Shown here: positions 1 to 8,199 of the stretch, one piece after another
Numbering within the stretch: position 1 is the first letter of the stretch
Layout of the letters: every line of letters begins with the position of its first letter
Origin: JBQKLI01 sp012798975
GTDB taxonomy: Bacteria > Bacillota > Clostridia > Tissierellales > Peptoniphilaceae
Reading direction: 5' to 3'
Assembly (NCBI RefSeq): GCF_052116305.1
Contig: NZ_JBQKLI010000017.1
Span: forward strand, 1-47,209
DNA: 47,209 nucleotides
The notes under the pieces: model-generated
What the model was told of the DNA's origin: nothing
Database searches by the model: none
Seen by the model: the letters and a program-made list of their open reading frames with translations, nothing else
Translations under genes and position numbers: made by a program

Positions 1-106
1 TTGGTACAACCGTAAAAGGATTCATAGCAGCATTGATTATCTAACACCAAGCGAAGCTCATGCTGCATAAAAAAATCTCTCACTTTACGTGTCTACTTTA
101 TTGACA
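1..106 (+). mobile_element. 3' end of an IS3-family insertion sequence (transposase C-terminus plus right end)
   Basis: Positions 2-70 encode the last 22 residues of an IS3/IS150-type transposase (OrfB), starting WYNRKRIHSS and ending PSEAHAA before a TAA stop. This is the conserved tail of the rve integrase domain. Positions 89-106 (GTGTC...TTGACA) look like the right terminal inverted repeat and end in the expected CA. The reverse complement shares its inner part (ATAAA...GACAC) with the left IS end at 47109. The rest of the element lies outside the window. The family assignment is firm; the exact outer boundary is inferred. Confidence 0.75.
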
Positions 107-585
107 TAAGTCCAAAGGGAGAAGATGTTCCTGAAGTAAAAACAGAGGATTATACAGTAAAGGTAATCTCTGGAAAATTCGAAGATGCCCAAGGGGCAAA
201 ACCTCATCATATTCAAGCAACCATCTTTGATATCGACTTGAAAGACGGAAAAGAAATCGAGATTCCTTCTTCTTCAGATGAAAGCGCATTTGTCTTCACA
301 ATCCTTGGAGAAGCAGAAATCAACGACGAACTTATTAAAGAAAAAACAGCAGTTTTGTTTAGAAGAGACGGAGACAGTATAAAAATCAAAGCCTCTAACG
401 GAGATACTAGAGTCATCTACTTCCAAGCACCTGCTCTAAGAGAACCTATCGCTTGGGGAGGCCCTATCGTAATGAATACAAACGAAGAATTAAACCTTGC
501 CTTCCAAGAATTAAAAGACGGAACCTTCATAAAAGAACAACCTGAAGGAGAGCTTTCGAAAAAAAGAGTGGTAGAGCGGAGTTGA
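107..585 (+). pseudogene. Pirin-family protein, C-terminal remnant truncated by the IS
   Basis: An open frame runs from the IS junction to a TGA at 583-585, giving about 158 residues. Recognisable pirin sequence begins near EDVPEV (about position 118), matching the family's inter-domain segment, and continues through the C-terminal cupin with FTILGEAEIN and the late motif ALREPIAWGGPIVMNT. Pirins are non-haem metal-binding proteins, often quercetinase-like, of roughly 280-300 residues, so the N-terminal metal-binding cupin is missing. There is no ATG, GTG or TTG in frame between the junction and a TTG at 238, so the remnant is probably not expressed as a functional protein. The missing half could lie beyond the IS outside the window. 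Confidence 0.75.
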
Positions 586-590
586 AGTAG

Positions 591-620
591 GAAAGCGGAC
601 AAACACCGCTTTCTTTTTTT
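591..620 (+). terminator. Rho-independent terminator after the pirin remnant
   Basis: An 8-bp perfect stem GAAAGCGG (591-598) / CCGCTTTC (606-613) with a 7-nt loop is followed directly by seven T residues. Confidence 0.9.
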
Positions 621-888
621 AATAAAAAATAGAACTTCGCATTTATCCGCTTAAATTCAAGTATATAAATATATTATGTCTCAGCTTTACTGATTTAATA
701 AAGTCGATTCATTTTTAATTTGAACAATAATTCAGTTATACCAACTGCCTGCAGAAAACAATTATCTGTTTCTTATTAAATGCAGAAAATAAACGCTTTT
801 ATTATTTTGACAACCACTCCCCTCTCAACACATTCACACTGTTTCTAAGCTCTTTCTTCTCTATTGTCCGTATTCCTATAGAGCTTTC
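621..888. other. Intergenic region between the pirin remnant and proC, no gene seen
   Basis: AT-rich DNA with no credible reading frame. It holds two copies of a TGCAGAAAA motif (near 750 and 780) and a pyrimidine-rich block (about 805-870) resembling blocks in three other intergenic regions of the window. AAGCTCT (near 847) and AGAGCTT (near 880) could pair, but the loop is long and there is no T-run, so no clear proC terminator was found. Confidence 0.5.
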
Positions 889-1701
889 CTACTGCTCTGC
901 TTCTTCTTCCATTTCTTTGAATCTTTTTCCTGTTGCTTTCATTCCTTCTACAATTGCGGAACGGAAACCTCGTTTTTCCAGCTCCAGGCAGCCTGCTATC
1001 GTTGTTCCGCCGGGAGAAGTAACCTGATCTTTTAATTCCCCTGGGTGAATTCCTGTTTCCAAGACCATTTCTGCGGCGCCTTTTACCGTTTGCGCTGCAA
1101 AGATATAAGCATCTTTGCGGGGAATACCGTAAGAAACAGCTGCATCCGCCATCGCTTCTATCAGCATATAGATAAACGCAGGAGCAGATCCGCTGACAGA
1201 ACCAACCCCTACCATCATCTCTTCCTTAACTTCTATTACACTGCTGAAACTTCTTAAAAAATGAAAAGCTCTTTCTTTTTCTTCTTCTTCAAAATCTGAT
1301 TCGAAACATACTCCCATCATTCCTTCTCCTACAAGGGCTGGAGTGTTCGGCATAGCTCTTATGATTTTTGCTTTATGACTGAGTCTTTCTCTTAAGCTTT
1401 TTATGGAAAAAGAAGGAGTTATAGAAAGAAGCAGTGTCTCTTCTGTTAAGGATGGCTGAATATCGTCTAATATTTCGTCGTAAAGATTGGGCTTTACGGC
1501 TAAAATTACAATAGCGCTTTTCTCCGCAACTTCTTCATTGGACTCTGCAAGAGAGATCCCTTCCTGAACCATTTTAGAAGTATTGTCTTCATTGACATCG
1601 TAAAAGATGATTTCATCTGCAGAAGCATATTTGTTTTTTATGGCGCCTAGAGCCATAGCCCGGCCCATATTTCCAGATCCGATAAATCCTAGTTTATACA
1701 T
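889..1701 (-). CDS. proC: Pyrroline-5-carboxylate reductase
   Basis: Reduces 1-pyrroline-5-carboxylate to L-proline with NAD(P)H, the last step of proline synthesis, in the cytoplasm. The 270-residue product opens with a Rossmann motif (LGFIGSGNMGRAMA, residues 3-16). It has the AVKP and RAMPNTPALVGEGM segments and the C-terminal P5CR signature around SPGGTTIAGCLELEKRGFRS. The start is the ATG at 1701, preceded by GAGGTG at a suitable distance. A longer frame to 1782 would add 27 residues that do not fit the family. The gene stands alone, downstream of the phosphate operon and separated from it by a terminator. Length is normal for ProC. Confidence 0.95.
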   Translation of the reverse strand: MYKLGFIGSGNMGRAMALGAIKNKYASADEIIFYDVNEDNTSKMVQEGISLAESNEEVAEKSAIVILAVKPNLYDEILDDIQPSLTEETLLLSITPSFSIKSLRERLSHKAKIIRAMPNTPALVGEGMMGVCFESDFEEEEKERAFHFLRSFSSVIEVKEEMMVGVGSVSGSAPAFIYMLIEAMADAAVSYGIPRKDAYIFAAQTVKGAAEMVLETGIHPGELKDQVTSPGGTTIAGCLELEKRGFRSAIVEGMKATGKRFKEMEEEAEQ

Positions 1702-2163
1702 AAAACACCTCGTTTTTCTTTTTATTATATCAAATCTTAGCCGATCTGTTTCTGATTCAAATACTTTTGTCTTATAGCCCATAAAGTATCGTCTCCTTCT
1801 TAAGTCTATACTACTTTGTTTAATAAACTAAAAAACAAACGCCTGCCTCTAGTTTTGATAATTAGAAAAGAGAAATTGTTGTAGAAAAATCCCGCTTCTC
1901 GTTTTCTCCTCCAAAAACCTGCTTTTATCTTATGCAGAAAAATAAATGCACTTTTCATTTTTCCTCCACAACTCTGAAGCCCTAGCTCAAATCAGGTATT
2001 TTGATTTGATTGCAGGTCTCATGCCACTCATTTCCCAGGAACGGTATTTTTCGTTCCTGGCTAGAAATGATCGGCCACTCTCCCGCTCTTTCACTCTTCC
2101 ACTCTTTTTTTCACTACTCTTTTTCCCTTTCCTTTTTTTCACATTTACACTTTATCGCAAAAC
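1702..2163. other. Intergenic region with pyrimidine-rich blocks
   Basis: A stretch of about 460 bases between proC and the phoR terminator. A plus-strand reading frame inside it (1946-2191) has low-complexity Phe/Leu/Ser composition, no ribosome binding site, and runs into the phoR terminator, so I do not call it a gene. The region contains a long palindrome (listed separately) and CT-rich tracts on the plus strand (about 1950-1975 and 2074-2150). Confidence 0.5.
2023..2080. repeat. Long palindrome flanked by a 7-bp direct repeat
   Basis: CATTTC plus CCAGGAACG (2029-2043) pairs with CGTTCCTGG (2052-2060) and, after a 3-base bulge, GAAATG (2064-2069). The loop is 8 nt. GCCACTC occurs on both sides, at 2023-2029 and 2074-2080, and overlaps the palindrome by one base on the left. 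There is no T-run on either side, so it is not a typical terminator. It could be a tiny inverted-repeat insertion. Confidence 0.55.
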
Positions 2164-2200
2164 AAAAAGGACCTGCTCTTTAAAAGAGTAGATCCTTTTT
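2164..2200 (-). terminator. Terminator of the pst-pho operon
   Basis: Read on the minus strand, an imperfect stem (AAAAAGGATCTACTCTT paired with AAGAGCAGGTCCTTTTT) ends in a T-rich tail. It begins at the phoR stop codon. It closes the seven-gene phosphate operon. Confidence 0.85.
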
Positions 2201-3422
2201 ATTCTTCTGGAAGTTCTATGGGAAGTGTAACAACAAAAACACTGCCTTTATCCAGCTGGCTCTGTACAGAAACTTTACCGCCATGAATAATCGCCACATG
2301 CTTTACTAGGGAAAGCCCAAGCCCTGTTCCCGACTTTTTGCCTCTTGATTTGTCTGCTACATAAAAGCGTTCGAAAATACGTCTCTGCTCCTCTTCCGTC
2401 ATGCCAAGACCCGTATCTTCTACTATGATTTTCACATTATTAAGCTCTCTGTAAATTTTCAGACTGATGCTTCCTTCTTCCACATTGTATTTTGTTGCAT
2501 TGGAAAGAAGATTGGTAATGAGTTCGTCGATTTTTTCCTTATCGCCGTAAAAACCGATATCTTCTATCATAGTAACAAGTTTCAGCCGTTTATGTCCGAT
2601 AATATTCTGATAATCCTCTGCAATTTCCCGGCCTAGTTCGCCTATATTAAATTCCTCAAAAAAGATATTTAGTTTTGTAGATCCGTCGTATTTCGATAAA
2701 TTAATAATATTATCAATCAGCTCTAAAAGCTTCTTGGCTTCTGCCTGAATAATTCCAGCAAATTTTTTAACGTCTTCGCCTTTTGCGATATCGTGCTGGA
2801 TCATTTCTCCATAACCGGATATAGACGTTAAAGGAGTCTTTAGTTCATGGGTAATATTTGCTGTAAATTCGGTACGCATCTTTTCGCTTTGCTGAATCTT
2901 ATCATAGGAATAGTCCATCTTCTGCTTTTCCAGCTGGATTTCTTCTATAAACGGATTTAACTCGTCTATTTTTGTGGTCACGATATCGTTTTGAAAGATT
3001 TTCGTTACTAGATGTTCTTCAGGATTAAATTCTTTTAAAATTTTCTTTGTAATCAAAAACCCGATCAGCTGTACGGTTAATATTTCCAGAACAATAATAC
3101 CTACTGCCGACGGAAGCACACCCATAAAAAGATCAAGATAGTTCGGAGGTTCTTCAAAAAACACCCATTCTTCCCCGTTAACGTCCCTTGTTTGGGCAGA
3201 TACCTTTCCGCTTAGGGAAGGATTTTCAGATACCCTTGCTTTTTGAAAAGTAGTCGGGATATTTTCGATCTCCTTGTCCTTGTAGTTTTGGGCAATCTCA
3301 TCTATTACCTGTTGTCTTCTAAAAATCAAATCATCCTGCAATGCTACAGATTGCAAGAAAATCGTCAGCATCGTGACCACCACGATAATGACGATTAAAT
3401 ATCTAGTCAGTAATCTTCTCAT
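2199..3422 (-). CDS. phoR: Phosphate-responsive sensor histidine kinase PhoR
   Basis: Membrane histidine kinase of 407 residues that phosphorylates its partner response regulator when phosphate is scarce. A first membrane segment spans about residues 8-26 and a second about 101-125. They enclose a short external loop of roughly 70 residues, smaller than the sensor of Bacillus PhoR. The H-box ITHELKTPLTSISGY carries the phosphoacceptor His192. The ATPase domain shows the N-box (LLSNATKYN) and the G boxes VEDTGLGM and SGTGLGLSL. The gene lies 9 bases after phoB, at the end of the operon. The phosphate role is inferred from the pst/phoU neighbourhood, because the kinase family itself is broad. 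Confidence 0.9.
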   Translation of the reverse strand: MRRLLTRYLIVIIVVVTMLTIFLQSVALQDDLIFRRQQVIDEIAQNYKDKEIENIPTTFQKARVSENPSLSGKVSAQTRDVNGEEWVFFEEPPNYLDLFMGVLPSAVGIIVLEILTVQLIGFLITKKILKEFNPEEHLVTKIFQNDIVTTKIDELNPFIEEIQLEKQKMDYSYDKIQQSEKMRTEFTANITHELKTPLTSISGYGEMIQHDIAKGEDVKKFAGIIQAEAKKLLELIDNIINLSKYDGSTKLNIFFEEFNIGELGREIAEDYQNIIGHKRLKLVTMIEDIGFYGDKEKIDELITNLLSNATKYNVEEGSISLKIYRELNNVKIIVEDTGLGMTEEEQRRIFERFYVADKSRGKKSGTGLGLSLVKHVAIIHGGKVSVQSQLDKGSVFVVTLPIELPEE

Positions 3423-3431
3423 TTTATATTC

Positions 3432-4115
3432 CTAATCTTCGATCATATACCCGACATTGCGTACCGTTTTTATATATTTTCGGTCATCGGTCAATTTTTG
3501 GCGCAGACTTCGTATATGGACATCCACAGTTCTCGATTCCCCTTCGTAATCATATCCCCAGATCTCATTGGTAATTTGATCTCTCGTTAAAACAATATTT
3601 CGATTTTTAATGAGATAGTACAACAGTTCAAACTCTTTAAAGGTCATATCGACAAACTCGCCATCAATCTCTACTGTCCGCTTGTTCAAGTCGAGAATAA
3701 TATCTTTAAACTCTACATTGGCTTCTTCCACATTTTCTTCTCGGCTTGGAATTCTTCTAAGTACTGCTTTGACTCTCGAAATCATCTCCATTACCCCAAA
3801 AGGTTTTGTGATATAGTCGTCGGCTCCCATATCCAAAGCCTTAACTTTATCATACTCTTGATCTTTTGCTGTCAGCATAATAATGGGAATATCCTCGATG
3901 TTTTTTGTGGAGCGGATCTGTTTCAAAATTTCATATCCGTCTTCTCCATCCAGCATAATATCGAGGATTATCAACGACGGCTTCTCTTGATCTATCTGTG
4001 TAAACAAAGATGCCCCGTCTCCAAAACCAAGGGCTTCATAGCCGCTGTTGTTTAAAGCATAAGAGATTAAATTTCTGATATTTTCTTCATCTTCCACTAT
4101 ATAAATAGCAGCCAT
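3432..4115 (-). CDS. phoB: Phosphate regulon response regulator (PhoB/PhoP type)
   Basis: A 227-residue OmpR/PhoB-family transcription factor. The receiver domain (about 1-120) has the acidic pair EDEE near residue 8, the phosphoacceptor Asp52 in LIILDIMLDGEDG, the conserved Thr in IIMLTAKD and the Lys in YITKPFG. A winged-helix DNA-binding domain follows (about 130-227), with the typical ending VDVHIRSLRQKL...IKTVRNVGYMI. It sits between phoU and phoR and probably acts on the Pho-box-like repeats upstream of pstS, controlling its own operon. Gram-positive members are often named PhoP; the function is the same. Confidence 0.92.
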   Translation of the reverse strand: MAAIYIVEDEENIRNLISYALNNSGYEALGFGDGASLFTQIDQEKPSLIILDIMLDGEDGYEILKQIRSTKNIEDIPIIMLTAKDQEYDKVKALDMGADDYITKPFGVMEMISRVKAVLRRIPSREENVEEANVEFKDIILDLNKRTVEIDGEFVDMTFKEFELLYYLIKNRNIVLTRDQITNEIWGYDYEGESRTVDVHIRSLRQKLTDDRKYIKTVRNVGYMIED

Positions 4116-4136
4116 GTTTTTCCTTCTTTCTTAATC

Positions 4137-4775
4137 TTATATTAATTCGCCTTCTATAGAATATGTTACCCATTCTGAGATATTTTTAGCATGACTTCCG
4201 ATTCTTTCCAAATATTTTGCAACTAAAAGGAGATTTATGGCGTATTCAGGTTTTTCATTGTTTTTTAAATCTTCTATAACCAAATCTCTGATCTCAACGA
4301 AATATTCTTTAACCTTTTGATGATGTTCTGAAATGCCGTCTACTAAAGAAAGATCTCCCGAAATATAGCTTCGTATACTGTGTTTTACCATATCGATAGA
4401 AAGCTCCGCCATCTTGATCATTCTTTCGAAAGATTTCTGGCTTCTATGTTCTGTCATTTCCAAAGAAATTTCAGCGATATCAACTGCATGATCTCCGATT
4501 CTTTCCATATCCGTGATCATTTTAAGTGCGGCAGATATCAGTCTTAAGTCGCTTGCAACAGGCTGTTCTTTCAAAATCAGCTTCAAAGCTCTGCTTTCAA
4601 TTTTACTTTCGTAGTCGTCTACTTCATCATCACTTTGACGTATAACAAGGGAAGTATCCTTATCGCCGTTTATCATAGAGTAAATTGCCATTGTAATTCT
4701 ATCAGATATTAAGGAACCCATATCCGATAGATCATCGTTTAATTTTTCCAACTCTCTATCATATCTTCTTCTCAT
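4137..4775 (-). CDS. phoU: Phosphate transport regulator PhoU
   Basis: A 212-residue all-helical protein with two PhoU repeats. Each has the metal-binding-type motif: DMERIGDHAVDIAE in the first repeat and YLERIGSHAKNISEW in the second. PhoU links the Pst transporter to the PhoR kinase, keeping it silent when phosphate is plentiful and limiting uptake. It is located between pstB and phoB, as in many bacteria, 9 bases after pstB, so co-transcription is near certain. Length is typical. ATG start with TTTCCTCC complement (GGAGG) just upstream. Confidence 0.95.
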   Translation of the reverse strand: MRRRYDRELEKLNDDLSDMGSLISDRITMAIYSMINGDKDTSLVIRQSDDEVDDYESKIESRALKLILKEQPVASDLRLISAALKMITDMERIGDHAVDIAEISLEMTEHRSQKSFERMIKMAELSIDMVKHSIRSYISGDLSLVDGISEHHQKVKEYFVEIRDLVIEDLKNNEKPEYAINLLLVAKYLERIGSHAKNISEWVTYSIEGELI

Positions 4776-4784
4776 TTTTTCCTC

Positions 4785-5534
4785 CTAGCTAAAACGTCCG
4801 GTTATATATTCTTCTGTTTTACTGTTCTTAGGATTTGCAAAGATCTGCTCCGTATCTCCAAATTCTATTAAATCTCCTAATAAGAAGAATCCTGTCTGAT
4901 CTGATACACGTGTTGCCTGCTGCATATTATGAGTTACTATTACAATGGTAAAGTTCTTTTTCATATCGTAAAGAAGCTCTTCTATTTTCGCTGTGGAAAT
5001 CGGATCTAATGCAGAGGTTGGCTCGTCTAACAATATCACTTCCGGCTGAACCGCCATCGCCCTTGCGATACAGATTCTCTGCTGCTGTCCTCCAGAGATA
5101 GACAAGGCCGATTTATTTAAATTATCTTTTACTTCGTTCCAAATAGCTGCCTGCTTTAAAGAACGTTCTACAATTTCGTCTAATACTTTTTTATCCTTTA
5201 TACCATGGGTACGGGGACCGTAAGCGATATTATCGTAGATCGATTTCGGGAAAGGGTTCGGCTGCTGAAATACCATACCGACTCTCGTTCTCAAATCATA
5301 TACATCGATATCATTCCAGATGTCTTTACCGTCAAGCATAATACTTCCTTCGTGGCGAAAAGAATCTACCAAGTCGTTCATACGGTTCATCGCCTTTAAC
5401 AAAGTTGATTTTCCGCAGCCTGAAGGCCCAATGAATGCAGTTACTTTATTTTCTTGGATCTCCATATTTACTTCTTTAATGGCGTGAAAATCTCCATACC
5501 AAGAATTATAATTTTTCACTTCTAATTTAGCCAT
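4785..5534 (-). CDS. pstB: Phosphate ABC transporter ATPase PstB
   Basis: The 249-residue ATP-binding subunit powering phosphate import on the inner face of the membrane. It shows Walker A GPSGCGKSTLLKAMNRMND (about 36-54), the Q-loop in GMVFQQPNPFPKSIYDNIAYGPR, which is characteristic of PstB, the ABC signature LSISGGQQQR, Walker B VILLDEPTSALDP and the switch His in VTHNM. The start overlaps the end of pstA by 8 bases, indicating translational coupling. Confidence 0.97.
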   Translation of the reverse strand: MAKLEVKNYNSWYGDFHAIKEVNMEIQENKVTAFIGPSGCGKSTLLKAMNRMNDLVDSFRHEGSIMLDGKDIWNDIDVYDLRTRVGMVFQQPNPFPKSIYDNIAYGPRTHGIKDKKVLDEIVERSLKQAAIWNEVKDNLNKSALSISGGQQQRICIARAMAVQPEVILLDEPTSALDPISTAKIEELLYDMKKNFTIVIVTHNMQQATRVSDQTGFFLLGDLIEFGDTEQIFANPKNSKTEEYITGRFS

Positions 5535-6363
5535 TCGATTGTACTCCTCCTAGTTTTTGAGCAAATTGTGTCGATATAAAATTCAATATTAATACGATAA
5601 TAAGAAGAATCACGCCTGTTGCGTATGCTGCTTCTACATGAAGTCCTTCATTGGATAATACATACATATGAAGGGCTAAGGTTCTTCCGCTGGCAGCAGA
5701 TCCAACAATATTTGACGGAACTTCTGCTACTGTTCCAGATGTATATAAGAGGGCTGCCGTCTCTCCTACGATTCGCCCCGTAGCAAGAATAACCCCTGCT
5801 AAAATTCCGGGCATCGCCGATGGAAGAACAACTTGGAAAATCGTACGGACTTTTCCTGCTCCAAGACCGAAACTGCCTTCTCTATAAGATTTCGGCACAG
5901 CTAAGAGCGCATCTTCAGTAGATCTCATAATCAAAGGTAGAACCATAATCGCCAAGGTCATAGACCCTGCCAAAATACTGTAATTCCATTCTAAGAAAAT
6001 AACAAAAAACAACATGCCGAACAAACCGTATACGATAGAAGGAATTCCTGCCAGCGTATCGGAAGTAACTTGTACAATTTGTACCAGTATATTATCTTTG
6101 TTTGCGTATTCTATCATATAAACTGCCGTTAATACTCCTAGGGGAACTGCAACGACTAAAGATAAAGCTACCATAATAAATGTATTGATTATAGCAGGCA
6201 TCATCGAAATATTGGTAGAATTATAGGTCCATTCGAACATAGAAGGATTTAAGAAGGATACCCCTTTAACCAAAATAAATAGAATGATAAAAAACAAAGA
6301 TAGAATCGTTAAAAGTGCTGCTATATGCACTAAAGCTTTTAACAGCTTGCTTGCTTTTCTCAT
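5527..6363 (-). CDS. pstA: Phosphate ABC transporter permease PstA
   Basis: A 278-residue integral membrane subunit that forms the phosphate channel with PstC. About six membrane segments are visible, the first at residues 11-33. The binding-protein-dependent transport signature lies around EGSFGLGAGKVRTIFQVVLPSAMPGILAGVILATGRIVGE (only its key features are quoted: the EAA-like loop with Gly-Ala-Gly and the following Pro). It starts at the base after the pstC stop, with GAAGGTG of the preceding reading frame as the ribosome binding site. Confidence 0.94.
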   Translation of the reverse strand: MRKASKLLKALVHIAALLTILSLFFIILFILVKGVSFLNPSMFEWTYNSTNISMMPAIINTFIMVALSLVVAVPLGVLTAVYMIEYANKDNILVQIVQVTSDTLAGIPSIVYGLFGMLFFVIFLEWNYSILAGSMTLAIMVLPLIMRSTEDALLAVPKSYREGSFGLGAGKVRTIFQVVLPSAMPGILAGVILATGRIVGETAALLYTSGTVAEVPSNIVGSAASGRTLALHMYVLSNEGLHVEAAYATGVILLIIVLILNFISTQFAQKLGGVQSNG

Positions 6364-7251
6364 CTATTTCACCTTCTTTCTTTTACTTAATACAAATGCT
6401 AGATTAATTAGCAGAATAAATATAAAGAGGATTGCTCCTGTAGCAACCAAGGCTTCTCTATGGAGTCCCGCTGCATAACCCATTTCCAACACAATGTTCA
6501 TGGTCATTGTACGCACGCCTCTAAATAAGCTGGTAGGAATTCTCGCCTGTCCTCCTGCTACCAGAATAACCGCCATCGTTTCTCCGATTGCTCGGCCGAT
6601 TCCTAGAATAATCGCTGAAAAGATCCCTTGTTTTGCTGCCGGAATCTGTACTGTAAAAATTGCTCGTTCTTTTGTAGCCCCCAGCGCAACCGCACCGTTA
6701 AAATACGCCTTCGGTACCGCTCTCAATGCTGTCTCCGTTAAAGTGATAATAGTCGGCAGAATCATAATTCCAAGAATTATAATGGCTGCAAGCATTGTAA
6801 GACCGGAACGGTTTGTAAGTCTTGTAATCATCGGTACAATTAAAACCAGACCAAAAAAACCATAAATGATGGAAGGTATTCCCGCCATCAGATTAACCCC
6901 GGTTGAAACTAGTTTATACAATTTCCCCTTGCTATACTGAGCCATATATACAGCAGTCAAAATTCCAATAGGTACACCGATAATAATAGCGCCTATGGTT
7001 ACATAGACGCTACCTACGATCATCGGGAAAATACCAAAGGAAGGGTTGCCTGCTGTAGGCTTCCATTCCATACCGAACACAAAATTACCAAGTCCGATCT
7101 GGCTTATAGCAGGGATTGAATTCCCAAAAATAAATAGACAGATTACAATAACTGCGATGATGGAAAATGTAGCAGCCACTGTAGTCAGTATGCGGAAGGC
7201 TTTCTCCTTCGCGTAAAAAGCTCGCTTACTACTGTCAGTGTGAATACTCAT
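6364..7251 (-). CDS. pstC: Phosphate ABC transporter permease PstC
   Basis: A 295-residue membrane permease pairing with PstA. After a cytoplasmic N-terminus of about 20 residues comes the first hydrophobic segment. The EAA-like coupling loop (ALRAVPKAYFNGAVALGATK) and the GRAIGETMAV motif mark the family. PstC is distinguished from PstA by its longer N-terminus and by the periplasmic-side loop with GMEWKPTAGNPSFGIFPMIVG, typical of PstC. Gene order pstS-pstC-pstA-pstB is standard. ATG at 7251 with an AAGGGAG site upstream. Confidence 0.95.
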   Translation of the reverse strand: MSIHTDSSKRAFYAKEKAFRILTTVAATFSIIAVIVICLFIFGNSIPAISQIGLGNFVFGMEWKPTAGNPSFGIFPMIVGSVYVTIGAIIIGVPIGILTAVYMAQYSKGKLYKLVSTGVNLMAGIPSIIYGFFGLVLIVPMITRLTNRSGLTMLAAIIILGIMILPTIITLTETALRAVPKAYFNGAVALGATKERAIFTVQIPAAKQGIFSAIILGIGRAIGETMAVILVAGGQARIPTSLFRGVRTMTMNIVLEMGYAAGLHREALVATGAILFIFILLINLAFVLSKRKKVK

Positions 7252-7276
7252 ACCCTTGCTCCCTTATATTTTCTAA

Positions 7277-8152
7277 TTACTTAATGTCTTCCCAGTTTAA
7301 AATCGAACCAGTATAGATGCCTTTAAGATTTTCTAAAGTAATATCTTCAGCAGCATTATCTTTATGAACGATTACTGCGATTCCGTCCATTGCGATTGGA
7401 GTACCTGTTAATTGTGATGCTTCTTCTTCTTTTAGTTCACGTGAAGCCATACCGATTTGAACAACTCCGTCGATTGCATTTTGAACACCTGTAGTAGAAT
7501 CAGATTGGCTTACTTGAATATTTGCATTTTGATTTACTGCTTTATATCCTTCTGCTAGTTTTTCCATAACAGGAGTAACAGATGAAGATCCTCCTACTGT
7601 AACGTCTCCGCTTACGTCCGCAGCCTGATATGCACCAGTACTGTCTACTTTGATATAACCTTCTGCCTCTACAATAGCTTGTCCTTCGTCGCTTAAGATA
7701 AATTTAATGAAGTCTTCTGCAACCGGCTCAACGTTTTCGCCAGTTACGATATTGAAAGGTCTTGCAATCGGATAAGTTTTATCTGAAACCGTTGCTGCTG
7801 ACGCTTCTACTCCATTGATTTTAACTGCTTTTACTGTATCGTTTAAACTTCCTAGAGAAATATATCCGATAGCCGCAGGATCGCCAGATACAGTAGTCAT
7901 CACTGCATTTGTACTATTTTGGATCGCAGCGTCTGCTGTAGTATTGTCGTTATCATCTTCTTCAACACCAGTCAATTCAACGAAAGCTCCCCTTGTACCT
8001 GAACCTGCTTCTCTCGATACAACTGTAATAGGACCAGTTAAGCTCTCTCCTGCACCAGTATCTGCTCCTGTGTCGCCTCCACCGCCGCCGCATCCAACTA
8101 ATACAACAGCTACTGCAAATGTTGCTAATAATACCTTAATGATTTTCTTCAT
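7277..8152 (-). CDS. pstS: Phosphate-binding lipoprotein PstS, circularly permuted
   Basis: The binding protein that captures phosphate outside the cell for PstCAB. Signal peptide 1-20, lipobox LVGC with the lipidated Cys21, then a Gly-rich linker. Every PstS hallmark is present, but the order is swapped. The phosphate-binding loop SREAGSGTR (46-54) and the segment IGYISLG...FILSDEGQAIVEAEGYI (95-167), normally the C-terminal half, come first. The usual N-terminal strand GGSSSVTPVMEKLAEGY (187-203), IGMASREL (233-240), MDGIAVIV and the sequence up to ILNWEDIK come last and end the protein. In ordinary PstS, NWxxV is followed by GPI..VSREEGSGTR, so the new ends fall exactly at that join. A new linker (about 168-182) connects the old termini. 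Length (291) is normal. There is one open frame with no sign of error. First gene of the operon. Confidence 0.93.
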   Translation of the reverse strand: MKKIIKVLLATFAVAVVLVGCGGGGGDTGADTGAGESLTGPITVVSREAGSGTRGAFVELTGVEEDDNDNTTADAAIQNSTNAVMTTVSGDPAAIGYISLGSLNDTVKAVKINGVEASAATVSDKTYPIARPFNIVTGENVEPVAEDFIKFILSDEGQAIVEAEGYIKVDSTGAYQAADVSGDVTVGGSSSVTPVMEKLAEGYKAVNQNANIQVSQSDSTTGVQNAIDGVVQIGMASRELKEEEASQLTGTPIAMDGIAVIVHKDNAAEDITLENLKGIYTGSILNWEDIK

Positions 8153-8199
8153 TCGTTCCTCCTAGTAGTTTTGTTTTGTTTTTAAACTTTCATAATGAT

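Noticed and set aside
238..585. Free-standing 115-residue protein starting at TTG 238
   Set aside because: The same frame continues upstream with clear pirin sequence to the IS junction, and no ribosome binding site precedes the TTG. It is a gene remnant.
847..886. AAGCTCT...AGAGCTT dyad downstream of proC
   Set aside because: The loop is about 26 bases and there is no T-run, so I do not call a terminator.
1946..2191. Plus-strand reading frame of 81 codons
   Set aside because: Low-complexity Phe/Leu/Ser composition from a pyrimidine-rich spacer, no ribosome binding site, and it runs through the phoR terminator.
7277..8152. PstS order explained by a misassembled or tandemly duplicated gene
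   Set aside because: Each half occurs once, the frame is continuous from lipobox to stop, and total length equals a normal PstS, so permutation is the simpler reading.
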